From assembly GCA_903813345.2 (NCBI GenBank), contig CAIIXF020000032.1, positions 1 to 47,488 of the forward strand: a DNA stretch of 47,488 nt. The letters are read 5' to 3'. A program made the position numbers and the translations under genes. Under the pieces are notes generated by a model. It saw nothing but the letters and a program-made list of their open reading frames with translations. It made no database searches and was not told the DNA's origin. This stretch comes from Owenia fusiformis (lineage: Eukaryota > Annelida > Polychaeta > Sabellida > Oweniidae). Numbering within the stretch: the first letter of the stretch is position 1; every line of letters starts with the position of its first letter. This document shows positions 1-9,840 of this stretch, one piece after another.

Positions 1-43
1 TCCTACAAGTTATGGAAAAACTATGTGCCCTTTAGCACAATAG
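1..43 (+). pseudogene. RecQ-like helicase motif I fragment, cut by window edge
   Basis: Reading from base 2 gives PTSYGKTMCPLAQ and then a TAG at 41-43. It is almost the same at base level as the P-loop segment at about 35159-35200 (LPTGYGKTMCLLAQ), so both come from one repeated helicase-type sequence. The Walker A glycine is replaced by Ser here and the frame is stopped, so this is a dead scrap. The rest lies upstream of the window, if present. Confidence 0.6.
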
Positions 44-197
44 CCAGACAATGTAGTACCAGAAGACTGGACAGACAAACCAGAACCCACAACAGAGCAA
101 CTTATTTAAAGGAATGTTCCTTTAAATATGCGGCAATTCTCTTCAAAATTTAACATAATGTACTTAGTTTTTTTACTTAGCTTCTTTTTTATTCCAG

Positions 198-422
198 TTG
201 ACAAGAGCACTCCAACGTGTGACACCAGAGTCCAGGGCTTGGGTCTTGAGAGTGGCTCTGGAAAAGGGGATTGAGGCAGCCCTGGCTCTGATGACGTCCT
301 CGGTCAAACAGGACACCAAGTCAAAAGAGGCATCAATGAAATCGAAATCCATGCTGCCGTCTCTATCATTACCAATGGGAAGGAACAAGAAGAACATGTA
401 TATAAGACATGATAAGACATGA
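198..422 (+). CDS. Exon-like open stretch, product unknown; coding strand uncertain
   Basis: A pyrimidine-rich tract ending in AG at 196-197 makes a strong 3' splice site, and the plus strand is open from 198 to a stop at 420-422. The predicted peptide is Ala/Leu/Lys-rich with no motif I recognise. The minus strand is also open over the same bases (173-469) and gives an equally protein-like sequence ending ALDSGVTRWSALVNW, but I see no convincing minus-strand donor. A 10-base unit (gataagacat) is repeated about three times at 405-430 and supplies the tail of the plus ORF. Treat it as an exon candidate, not a gene. Confidence 0.3.
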   Translation: MTRALQRVTPESRAWVLRVALEKGIEAALALMTSSVKQDTKSKEASMKSKSMLPSLSLPMGRNKKNMYIRHDKT

Positions 423-429
423 TAAGACA

Positions 430-1120
430 TGCTACTTGAATTTATTCTTATGACTCCAAATTTTCCCATTTTTCATTCTCCAGAGATATAATATCCAGTT
501 TCTTGATGAGGTTCTGAGTTTTATATCTATCAAATACACAAGTTCTTGTGAATCCTATACTATTCTATTGTGTCCATCCTATCCCCTCAATCCTACCCCC
601 TCCATCCAATTTGTATGATCACCAGGCGTGGGAGTGTTTCAAAGTGACTGGACAAATTTGTTCAGGCACAAAAATGCTTATATTCCACACATGTACTTAT
701 TTTTATAATTATTTTTAGAACATTCCACAAAGACTGTCCTTTTGTGGTGCCATTTCAAGCCTCCAAACATGGTAGAAATGGCCTCCAAACACCATAGGAA
801 AGCTGAGTGTCAGCTTTAATGATCTAACCTCCATTTGAATTTTCACTGAATACACAATTAGATATTAACCTTTCATCAACATACACAGTAGGAAAGATTG
901 GTTTCTGGTGGCCAATTTGAATTTTTTTCATGGATCTTGTCATCTCAATTTGAGAAAAACAACTCCTCGGAGCTTCTCAAAATCTGCACATATGATAGAG
1001 GATATCAAGTTCTAAAGTGTAACATATTTGGATAAGATGCAGGGATGCGTAGGATGTAAATGGATTTTGACAGACACAAAAATACTCCCTGGTTTGGAAT
1101 CTATGCCTCTACACTTCATG
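430..1120. other. Non-coding, no feature recognised
   Basis: AT-rich sequence with stops in all frames. I see no motif or tandem structure. Confidence 0.5.
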
Positions 1121-1297
1121 ATTGAATTATGACCCTAATAAGTGGCCTATACATCAATACAGTGCTGAATATAGGTCAATAAGATACTAGTGTGCATATA
1201 AATGTAATAATTGAAGCAGAATACTCATTTTGAAAAATCAGATGAATTATCTTTTCCCCATGGGGAGATCCCAATGGAGGGTGTATAAGGTCCTTTA
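1121..1297 (+). repeat. Dispersed copy of part of the 1.1-kb tandem unit
   Basis: This stretch matches 43558-43735, 44685-44860 and 45817-45991 with few differences (shared blocks include attgaattatgacc and ggagatcccaatggagg). Only about 177 bases of the unit are present, and flanking sequence differs, so this is a single dispersed copy of one segment. Confidence 0.85.
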
Positions 1298-2080
1298 TTC
1301 CTTTAGTAAACAATACTAGACATGCAATTGATTGCCAAAGTTTTATAAGTTTTGCAAAACTGTCTAATTAAAACAGGAGTAAAATTAGTGGTTTTACTGG
1401 ATACTTGAAATATAGCTAAATCTAGAGCTATAAATATGTAAATAGATTATGAGTGATATGATTTTTATCCACAAATAATTTTGATATTTTTCCTAACATG
1501 CGCATATGCATGAGTGGATTTAACTCATAAGATAAGTAAATTATAGAATGTTGACTTTTCTCTAAAATCAAATAGTGTAAATAGATACAGAATGACACAC
1601 TATGGAACCAGACACAATAAACTATGAATATCACCCTAACTAGCACTGACACAAACAAACTATGGAATAATAATAGTAATACTGTATAATAGTCTGTTCA
1701 CCTATAGTAATATAATAATATTATAAAAATGATATTGCTATGTTGGTTCTGTTGCGATACTTTAAGTGGTCCTTTAATAACCACGAAATCTTGTTTTCTC
1801 AAAATTCGCAAAATTAAAACTAGCAAAATTAATTGGGAGTACTGTATTAAAAAATATGCATAGTGTCCATTTAATTAGGAACTCATTATGTTTCAATTTG
1901 ATTGTAGACATAAGTCCAGTATCAAATTCACCCTATCTATTTTTGGGACCTTCAGTAAATAAACTGAAAAACGTTTCGCAAATATGCCAGAAGTACAAAA
2001 TGACAAATGTCACTGCAACTGAGAGACTCATATTAATCGAGAGCCTCCTGTCAGGAATAAATGAGGCAACTTTGGTCACC
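1298..2080. other. Mostly non-coding interval
   Basis: AT-rich. Short ORFs at 1428-1658 (minus) and 1856-2098 (plus) have no recognisable features. The last part (2050-2158) could be the 5' part of an exon ending at the GTAAGT donor at 2159, because the frame QLWSPVKTHFDASGVSQ runs straight into it. Confidence 0.35.
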
Positions 2081-2842
2081 AGTCAAAACACACTTTGACG
2101 CATCAGGGGTTTCTCAGGCATGTGCGGCACACGATACCATTGCAGCACTTATTCAAAGGTAAGTTCCTTTGACCTTGAAAATTTTACTTATTCAGAGCTC
2201 AGTAGGTCGTTTGTGATTAAGCTGACCAAAAAGTACATCCAAAAAATCAATTTGAAAAATAAACTTTTCCTGGCAACTTGTAGATGATTTTCAAAAAGGA
2301 ATTTGGTCATATTGAAGCAAGTTGAAAATTAACTAATTTTTACTGTTTTTTTAGGTCAAATATCTCAAAAACAGTAAAAATTTGATGCGGACGTATGATG
2401 AGCAGTTTGTAGAGAATGCTTAAATCGTTGCAAGAAATGATCAAGTATAAGGACAAACTTTGAGAAACTTTTCAATCACAAAACCTGCCACTGACTTTAT
2501 ACATGAGAAAGTTCCCTGAAAATGACATTGAATTCATGGTAATTCCCTTTGTTTGTTTGTGAACTAGTCTTTTGTAGCTTATGCAGGGAGAGGTTATGAC
2601 AAGCATTTAACACTTGAAGCAATTGATCAGTTTTAGGAACCCTATTCAAATTACAAAGGGAAAGAAACTATTAAATTTATGGTAGGCCTCTTCCCTTGTT
2701 TCTTGTGAACTTGTCTTTTGTAGCTTATGGAGGAAGAGCTTCTGAATTTTTGTGTATTCTTTAATGGAGTCATGTTATTTTACCAGTTAGTATTCACCAG
2801 TTAGTACTGCACAGGAGGAGGCCATTTACAAGGACAGAATTC

Positions 2843-3019
2843 AAGACTTTTGTCACTGTCGCGAAAACCTACAGATACAGCCTACTAACAAATGTCCCAT
2901 ATGATGGGAATTGCTTTTTCCATAGTGTAAACGCCCCGCCGCCCTATAAAGATGGAGCAAAAGGATTAAGGAAAGCCATTATAGATTTCTGTAGATGTGG
3001 AGGAAATCTTAATTTTTGA
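2843..3019 (+). pseudogene. OTU-like cysteine protease exon (copy A)
   Basis: The frame gives VPYDGNCFFHSVNAPPPY followed by GLRKAIIDFC, then a TGA at 3017-3019. D-G-N-C-F is the hallmark of the OTU deubiquitinase catalytic loop; the nucleophile would be Cys at 2912-2914, and the following L-R-K-A-I helix also fits the family. The Asp and Cys of the loop are present, but the usual C-terminal catalytic His part is not found. OTU domains are often carried by eukaryotic mobile elements. The exon may continue after splicing or may be truncated. Copy B carries the same sequence. Confidence 0.6.
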
Positions 3020-3234
3020 TTTTAATTTTGTGAATTTGCCGATATGCAAACATGTTGATTCATGCCTTCCCCTATTTTTTAGAAACTGTTTCGCATCTTA
3101 AGAAATTCATGATATTTGTTTTGTAAATAATTGTTTGTAAATAACTGCTTGTATAATTATTTTTAAAAAAGCTCTTCTTCGAGAAGGAAATAAAGATAAA
3201 CAAACAAAACTCTGACAAAAATCACTATTTTTAG

Positions 3235-3452
3235 ACCAATGTCAGACATCAGAGGCTTCACCTATCAAGCTCTGATAACGTTGACCAGCAATATTGAGAA
3301 ATCCGCAGACTCTCCAATACTGATAATGGACCGGAGCACCAAAGAGCATCTACAACAGATGATGTTGAAGGATTCTTTTCAATTACTAGAAGGATGCTTG
3401 GAGGAGCCTTTACCCTCAAGGACTTCAGGGGACAGTGGAGAAAGATTCCAAG
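3235..3452 (+). pseudogene. Exon with TTDDVEGFFSITR motif, mobile-element type protein (copy A)
   Basis: It starts after an AG at 3233-3234 and ends before gtacat. The best reading frame from 3298 gives RASTTDDVEGFFSITRR, then FTLKDFRGQWRKIPR. I recall the S/T-T-D-D-V-E-x-F-F pattern plus F-T-L-K from large uncharacterised transposon-type proteins of aquatic animals. A TGA at 3295-3297 lies just before this part in both copies, so either the true acceptor is downstream (an AG at about 3308 is possible) or both copies descend from a broken parent. The other open frame (3239-3478) is a shadow. Confidence 0.4.
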
Positions 3453-3794
3453 GTACATGTAATATATTATTACAGTAGAAAGTAAGAGGAACATACTGTG
3501 GACTACAAATAAGGTTCCACTTTTGAGGTGTTCCACTTAGCAGGTTCTATTGTATATATATTGTATAAAATAAAGGTATAACAATAACAAAACAGACCTG
3601 TTTATTGAAATATTACCTCAACTCGCTGTGTCATTTAGATTATCAAAGCTCAGAATGGACGACCTTGCATAAGAACCTCTACATGTATATTGTATTCTTT
3701 CCAATTTATTTAAGGTATACAATCCTAAACAAGACACTGTATTATGCACACATGTACAAATACCTGTGAAACATGGGTTTGCCTATACTGTTAA

Positions 3795-4255
3795 CAAATC
3801 TCAAGGTTGTCAATTTGCCTCGAAGTAGATTGCCAGTACATGAACTACCCTGGCCAGCTTGGTGTAGCTGTGGAAAGGCCAGCTTGGTGTAGCTGTGGAA
3901 AGGCCAGCTTGGTGTAGCTGTGGAAAGGCCAGCTTGGTGTAGCTGTGGAAAGGCCAGCTTGGTGTAGCTGTGGAAAGGCCAGCTTGGTGTAGCTGTGGAA
4001 AGGCCAACATCTGTTCACGGACTGCAACTAAAGAACTTTGATGCTACAAAAATTGTGAAACAGGATAGCAAAACAACAGAATTTTACGACAACATTTGCG
4101 AAAGCTGCATTGAACCTGATCATACCTGCTGTGTGGGTTCTTCCATCACCACCACAGATGTCAATCACACTAATTTTATACCACTGAATAATAACGAAGA
4201 TGATTTTGAAGAGCCATACATGCCATTAGAACAACTTGCACCAGGAGTGCAATGA
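3795..4255 (+). pseudogene. WCxCGK cysteine-motif exon and downstream coding stretch (copy A), split by minisatellite
   Basis: One frame reads LPRSRLPVHELPWPAWCSCGK and runs directly into the 25-bp repeats. After the repeats the same sense resumes with ANICSRTATKEL. W-C-x-C-G-K followed by a T/E and cysteine pair resembles the start of the P2X7 C-terminal zinc-binding domain, which is seen more completely at 15203-15560. A different frame (3995-4255) then gives an acidic stretch NNNEDDFEEPYMPLEQLAPG. Compared with copies B and C, an extra 8 or 9 bases near 4250 (gagtgcaatgagtgc) break the frame before SDHVxVDDWCN. So copy A is not intact. Confidence 0.45.
3852..4006 (+). repeat. 25-bp minisatellite, 6 full units
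   Basis: Perfect or near-perfect units start at 3852, 3877, 3902, 3927, 3952 and 3977, followed by a partial unit (ggcca). Copy B has only two units at the equivalent place (21672-21721). Because 25 is not a multiple of three, each extra unit changes the reading frame. Confidence 0.95.
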
Positions 4256-4379
4256 GTGCTTCTGATCATGTTGAAGTAGATGACTGGTGTAACATATGTA
4301 ACAGCCTCCATGAAAAAGAACTGGCTTTATTTGAGACTCTTGTGGCATCCAGGAAAGCATACCTAGATGTTTATTTGTC

Positions 4380-4843
4380 ACATTAGATAACCCATATCAC
4401 AACAGCCATGGAGCCAATCTGGCAAGATGTTGTCACATAGGCAGTTGATTAAGAAGCTTATTCGAACTTTCAGGCAAATATTTTTTATAAATGGTAATCT
4501 ATTTACTGCACTCCCGGTTCATTTAGCGAGTTTTGATTGTGCACATTTTGAGACAATATCATAGCTATAAAATATTGCGGATGAAACAAGTTCAAAGGAC
4601 CGCGAGTTGTTTGTAGAATGAATTGGAGGAGTTTTTTCATGCATTTCACTTATGGTTTTCATCTAAAAACATAAATACAGTTTAAAATGTTTTATTGACT
4701 TTACGATAACACCACATAATCTCCAAAAATGTTTCTCATTATTAAAGATAATCCATTATCCAGGAAAGTAAATCTTTAACAAAATTAAGAGGTCATTAAT
4801 TTGTTATTCTATCTGCATGAATGTTTTTTTTTCATTTTTACAG
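4380..4843. other. Tail of copy A homology, then non-coding
   Basis: To about 4488 the sequence still matches copy C (37670-37806), with stop codons where copy C is open (cattag versus catgag). From 4490 to 4843 I see nothing except the pyrimidine tract before the next exon candidate. Confidence 0.5.
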
Positions 4844-5056
4844 ATGAAGGTCAAAGTATTTGTATTTGAAATATCCAAAATAGTAAGAAGCAAGAGTTGC
4901 CTAGATGGCTTCGAAAAGATCTACGGAATCACAAAAGAGAAAAGACATATAGACCTTACACTGTTTGGGTTGTTCAATCGCTTAACCAAAGGGAAATACT
5001 CCAAAATCAAAAACCTGAAACGAAAAGAGGAAAATATGATAACAGAAATGTCTAAA
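4844..5056 (+). CDS. 71-codon internal exon candidate, unknown
   Basis: It is flanked by a T-rich tract with AG at 4842-4843 and by the strong donor gtaagt at 5057. Length is exactly 71 codons, so it is phase-symmetric, and only the frame starting ATGAAGGTC is open. The peptide is strongly basic (about 19 Lys plus several Arg) with no recognisable domain. It lies 5' of the coiled-coil ORF at 5899 on the same strand and might belong to the same transcript; that is inference. Confidence 0.45.
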
Positions 5057-5898
5057 GTAAGTTAAACGCTATTGTACAATGATAATAAATCATGACATGC
5101 TCTTTCTTTTCAGCAGTCAAAAATTAAAGGCTATCTTAATACAAATGATAAAACTAAATAACTAAACTTACTTTTTCATGAGTTTGATGCATAATTAACC
5201 TCCTACAGAGATTATCAAAGAAGAGATAACTTAAATAACCAAGAATAATTAGTACTATCTTTTAATCAAAGTGTTGGCCATAGGATCCCGGTCTCAGCAC
5301 TCTGTTTTGGTATATTAGCTGTAAATTATTTGCAAATGGAAAACTAAAATTGGAGGAGAATCCGCCTCATGTTTAACCGTCATAAAAATGCAAAAACAGG
5401 GCAACCATGATCATTAATGAGTTATGTTATGTGGTATGTCGTATAAAGGACCAGATATGACAATCAACCCAGCTGACTCTGCAAACCAGTCCACTGTATA
5501 TCATGGTTTCCTTGACAAGGCAGAACACTATGTATCCCTTCAAAACTTATTTGGCCAAACAATAATTACAACTCTATGCTATACCGTACCTGCTCAAATA
5601 CTAGTACAAGCACTTGCCTTTGTTACTTTACATTCAAACATGCTATTAAAAGGTTTGAAAAAACATGAATGTAAAAAAATGTATGTAAAAAATTAAAAAT
5701 ACCATCAGTTGGCATACTCAAACACATTATCTGAGGTGTACAGGGTATAATCACCAAAGGATCAAAAGGTATTGAAATAATTCTTTCCTGAAAAAATCAA
5801 CGAAATGCACAGTTGCCTTCATAAATTATTTTGTATCAAAAAATAACTTGTGCTGGTATAACATTTTTTCAAAATTATTTTGTTTGATCCTTTATCAG
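5057..5898. other. Intron-like or intergenic, weak ORF inside
   Basis: An ORF at 5424-5696 (90 aa, beginning MLCGMSYKGPDM) has no recognisable domain and no clear splice context. I list it only as a possible exon. The rest is AT-rich with stops in all frames. Confidence 0.35.
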
Positions 5899-6771
5899 CA
5901 GAAGAAGGAGAAAGATGCCAAGGTCAAGGAAGCAGTAAAGAAGTGGTGTTTATCTACCATTACAGCACATGCAGATAACACAACAAAGAATCGTCGGGTG
6001 TATGTTGGAGAGGCTTCCATAGAATGCCGTTCACAACTTCCATTAGGATTAACCATGTCCAAGAAGATGTTCAGCATGGCGGTCCAACACCTGTAGCCTC
6101 ACGTCACAACTATCCATAATGGAGCAGGCGACAGACGATATTATTTTGCAGGAATAGTACGCCAGCAGCCTTTCGTGAATGTACCTGTTCAACCAACTAC
6201 TTCCGGACTTCCACTTGAAGAATTCTCACCACTCTTCTCTGATCAAGATGATGTGCCGATGGTGGACTTGGGTAACTTGGATGATATACTTAACCAGGAT
6301 CCAGAACCGAATCAAGAAGACACCGGAATCTTGTATCTCCAGGCTCAACTAAGGGACGTCACAGAGGAGAACAAAACACTGAAGACCAAACTGCACGAAA
6401 CAGAGGAGAATAAAGAACTTCGAAAACAACTCAAGCGCATGGAGACATCACTAGATTATGAACGAAAAGAGAGGAACCAACTTTACAAAAAAATCAGCGA
6501 ACTCCAGCCTGCCCCTTCAGATCAACAACTTTATAGATTCCAAAACGCCAACATCCATAGCCACTTCTCAACATCCATTTGCAACCTAGGAAGCTTCGGT
6601 ACAGTAGAGGCCAAAATAGATGCTGCAGGAATGGAAATTGCTGTGAAAACCATGACAGATAGCTACATGCTATGCCTACATCTACTAAGGTGTAGGCATA
6701 GCATGTATTACTGCCTATGTATTTGTTTGAGCTATTTTGAACCTGATTGCAAAATACCATATCAGACATAG
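5899..6771 (+). pseudogene. Long coiled-coil ORF with a single internal amber stop
   Basis: From an AG acceptor at 5897-5898, one frame stays open for about 290 codons except for one TAG at 6094-6096. Upstream of the stop it reads KEKDAKVKEAVKKWCLSTIT and GEASIECRSQLP. Downstream it continues IHNGAGDRRYYFAGIVRQQP, an acidic linker (SDQDDVPMVDLGN) and a long heptad-type Glu/Lys/Leu coiled coil at about 6330-6500. The last 30 or so codons (from about 6665) are the 135-bp tandem repeat and are probably not coding. A CAG-to-TAG change would explain the stop, so this is either a recent pseudogene, an assembly or sequence error, or readthrough. Family not recognised. Confidence 0.5.
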
Positions 6772-6995
6772 AGGAAAATGAGATTAAGTACCCTACACCT
6801 CACTAGGTACAGACTTTGCCTACTAAGGTGTAGGCATAGCATGTATTACTGCCTATGTATTCATTTGAGCTGTTTTGAACCTGATTGCAAAATATCAGAC
6901 ATAGAGGAAAATGAGATTAAATACCCTACACCTCACTAGGTACAGACTTTGTCTACTAAGGTGTAGGCATGGCATGTGTTACTGCCTATGTAAAC
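6682..6995 (+). repeat. About 135-bp tandem repeat with internal hairpin
   Basis: The block starting ctactaaggtgtaggcat occurs at 6682, 6820 and 6953 (spacings 138 and 133). Each junction holds an imperfect inverted repeat (cctacacct ... aggtgtagg), and at 6671-6700 there is a perfect 10-bp inverted repeat (tatgcctaca/tgtaggcata). It overlaps the 3' end of the coiled-coil ORF. Confidence 0.85.
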
Positions 6996-7384
6996 AAGAG
7001 GTCGAGGATAACAAGTACACCTAGATCCGATGAACCTAGAAATCAACAGAACAAACTCTCTAGCCGTATGAGACCTCCAAGTACTGGTAAGAATCTCTAG
7101 CCACAATTCTCTTCTTTTAAGGCGAATATTTCTTATTTTAGTGAGAGAGAATGATTGAGACAATTACCATATTAAGATTGTCATGTGCAGAACTAAATTA
7201 TCACCAAAAAGATGAGTGACACTTGTACTTTCCCTCTATTATCACAATATATTAGGAGTTCAGGTAGATCTAGTCGAATTTGGTCCTGGTTTCAAGCCAA
7301 GTATAGACTCTAATTCCTAATGGTAAAATAAATTGATATAAGCTTACTTGCATTTATTATATAATACACCTATATTTGTTTCAG
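6996..7384. other. Intron-like sequence
   Basis: I see no feature except the pyrimidine-rich stretch ending ttgtttcag at 7384, which is a good acceptor for the next exon. Confidence 0.5.
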
Positions 7385-7641
7385 TTCCTCAAGCCAGGAG
7401 ACCGCTGCCATCGGAGGAGTTTGATTTTCAAAAGTATGTGGTGGAAAAACTTGGGGAACTCACATCGGATAAGACTGCACAAAAGGAAGCCGTATCTCAG
7501 CTAAGCGAAAAAAAAATGGAGGACAATAACAAGAAATTAGTGGACAGAATTGAGGCACTTGAAAAAAAGATGGAACAATGCAAAGACCTGAAAGCTTTGC
7601 CACAAAATCGGAGGAAGATAATCGTGACTCAAAAGATTGCT
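7385..7641 (+). CDS. Internal exon of a coiled-coil protein, unknown
   Basis: It lies between ttgtttcag (7384) and the donor gtaagt (7642) and is open in the frame ARRPLPSEEFDFQKYVVEKL. The second half is a charged heptad coiled coil (SEKKMEDNNKKLVDRIEALE) ending in a basic patch. It could follow the coiled-coil ORF at 5899-6660 in one transcript. No enzymatic motif is present. Confidence 0.5.
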
Positions 7642-8577
7642 GTAAGTAATTCACTAAATATTCTGTACAGGGTGTCAATATAATGTCTTTCCAATTTACG
7701 AATGCAGAAAGTATACCACTAAAACTGTTAATATTTAGTTAAAGGGAACTTTCTACAACACCAACCATGCTATCTGACCTAAATGAGACACTGAGGCAAG
7801 ACACTTCTCATGTACAGTATGTTCCAAGAGACTAGCACACAAGCAGCACAGGACAGTAACTAGTAAATCTATACTTGGGAAAGCAATTGAAACATGAACA
7901 AGGAAGCCTCTCTCTGAGAAATCCTGTATTTGCCATAAATGTAATGATAAAATTTCTCACATCAAATGGCAGCCATTTTGTTCCCCCCCCCCCCTTCAAA
8001 TTAAACTGGCGGGAAATTCAAATATTTGAAAAAATTTAAATCCTAAAATATGATTTTCTTTTTAATTCTTGATGGGTCTTAAAGTTATTACTACTTTGTA
8101 TTTCATTCATGTTGCCATGGGTGTTTTTATATGATAACAACCATTTGTTTTTTTGATAGGATACTTATTTTAACTCTCAGCAGGGGGTTCATTGTGCATA
8201 AAACCTCATGAAAAAGTGCATATACTTATCAAATATAAATAGGACAGTAATAAAAACCATATTTAACATTCATTTAAGTGAGGGACCAAAATGGCATATA
8301 TCCAGACCCATCCTTTAAGTGCCTTGCCACATTGTCAAACATAAAAACAAGCAGATTTCAAGATATCTTAAAGTATGAATGATCTTACCCGACATCGCGA
8401 ACCACACTCCTGATCGAAAACAACCCATGCCTTATCAAATGGTCTCTGTACCTCCATGCAAAATTTGCATGCAAAAGGTGTTACAGGGCCTAAAGGAAAC
8501 CAATAATAAACCAATATTGTATAATATTACTGTAACAAATAATTAAAAGTGTTCATATCCTAAAATCTATGTTTAAG
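7642..8577. other. Non-coding; poly-C tract
   Basis: I see no coding signal. A run of about 13 C lies at 7982-7995, in an AT-rich setting. Confidence 0.6.
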
Positions 8578-8722
8578 CCACAAGTGGAAAAGTTTGAAGA
8601 GTTTGATGACAGTCATTTCATTTCTGATGAGGATTCCAATGATAATGTTGATGACTCCAGTGATGATGATGATCATGATGATGAGTATGATGAAAATGAT
8701 GTGCCTATGGATTTACTTGAAG
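8578..8722 (+). CDS. Acidic exon candidate, unknown
   Basis: After an AG at 8576-8577 the frame gives PQVEKFEEFDDSHFISDED, then an Asp-rich run (SSDDDDHDDEYDENDVPMD) and ends in GAA G before gtaaag. Acidic linkers like this occur at the N-terminal side of many transposase-like proteins, but nothing here identifies the family. The GAT-repeat nature means slippage could also create it. Confidence 0.4.
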
Positions 8723-8829
8723 GTAAAGGATTAAATAGATAATAAAAAGCCTTAGTGATAAGAAGGTATTGTTTTTTATTCTTCTTTCATGTCTTATGAC
8801 TCATATATGTATAGTATACATTGAGAATT

Positions 8830-8857
8830 GCTACTCCGTGGAGTTGCAGTTTTCTAG
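8830..8857 (+). mobile_element. Helitron-like 3' terminus
   Basis: An 18-base hairpin-capable segment (gctactccgtggagttgc, 8830-8847) is followed six bases later by CTAG (8854-8857) and then T. Helitron 3' ends have a short GC-rich hairpin a few bases before CTRR, with insertion next to T. The same arrangement with a better palindrome is at 38046-38073, and about 35 bases are shared. I could not find the 5' end. Confidence 0.5.
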
Positions 8858-9840
8858 TTATATAAGTATGAATGCCAAAGGAAAATATCCGAGGACTTAA
8901 AAGGAAAGGGAATCCAGCAAGAAAAGCAAATTATAAAGTGTAACGATCAGATCAGACTGAGAGATAACTTCATTATTAGAGTCATTACATAACATGTTGA
9001 AGAAATAATTGAAAGTCAATACTCATGACATCAAAATAGTTGAAGATTGCATTAAATATATTTTATCAGAAATGTATTTGATTAAATACAGGGATGTTCC
9101 TTAAAGGAGAATCAGAGATAGAGAAGACCTTGAGAAAATATTGTTTCGGTTTCACATTGCCATGGGGTAAAATCATATCTTACCATTTATATTTTCTAAA
9201 ATGTTTCACTGTCCATAATTTATGCCATGCATGTTTCATTTTTTCTACATGTAATATCCACATTTATTTGGGAAAATTTGCAGATTTCTGCACTTTGAAT
9301 CTCAAATAAATTCTTCATTAGATATATGATGAAACTTTTTGGACATCATAAAAACCAATATGTCAAATCAAATGTCACTTGCAATGTTTATATCTGATTC
9401 TACCTTTAAGGTAGGTCCTACTGTATGCATGTTTACAATGCCCAGTTAAAAAACAATTTCAAGTTTATACAGTTATCATTCAATTTACATTGTTGGGATT
9501 TCAAATGTTTTGGAGTGCTTGTTTATGAACAATGTCCACGTTTATAAAGTTACCATGTTTAAAATTCAATTTCATTGATTTCTGAAATTAAAAGTAAATG
9601 AATTGACATTGGTGACCTCTTGGGTAAACTTTCAAGTAAAATATATCATAATCAATTAAAAGCAAAAGATGTAAGTTATGAAACTAGTTTGTTATTAAGA
9701 AACAATAGACTTCCCAAATTGAAAATTTCTACAAATTGAAACTTTTTGAAATGCACATGTCACTAATTAGGAGAGCTATGTCAGTTTGACCACTTATAGC
9801 GACCCTTGTAGGTTGTCAGGTTGACATTCTGCTTCAAAAA
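8858..9840. other. Non-coding interval
   Basis: AT-rich. The ORF at 9094-9309 has no recognisable features. I see no tandem or inverted structure of note. Confidence 0.5.

Larger units (their letters stand above)
2125..4379 (+). repeat. Composite repeat family, copy A
   Basis: About 2.25 kb that recurs with high identity at 19951-22098 (copy B); the last 300 bases recur at 37509-37806 (copy C). It begins inside an exon ending AHDTIAALIQR just before a GTAAGT donor at 2159. It then carries an OTU-protease-like exon (2843-3019), a second exon (3235-3452), a cysteine motif with a 25-bp minisatellite (3795-4060) and a C-terminal coding stretch. Introns and exons are copied together, so this is DNA-level duplication or transposition, not retroposition. 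I found no terminal inverted repeats or target duplication by eye. Confidence 0.85.

Noticed and set aside
3239-3478. 79-codon ORF starting MSDIRGFTYQ
   Set aside because: The overlapping frame with TTDDVEGFFSITR is more like a known protein pattern; this ORF is its shadow in both copies.
3852-4006. CRISPR-like array
   Set aside because: Units are directly adjacent with no spacers, and the context is an animal genome with introns.
3810-4027. Minus-strand repetitive ORFs (SYTKLAFPQLHQAG...)
   Set aside because: Antisense of the 25-bp minisatellite, with the plus strand holding the WCSCGK motif.
6175-6771. The coiled-coil ORF as an independent gene starting at 6175
   Set aside because: The frame is open upstream of that ATG back to 5899 apart from one TAG, and the ATG lies in the middle of continuous protein-like sequence.
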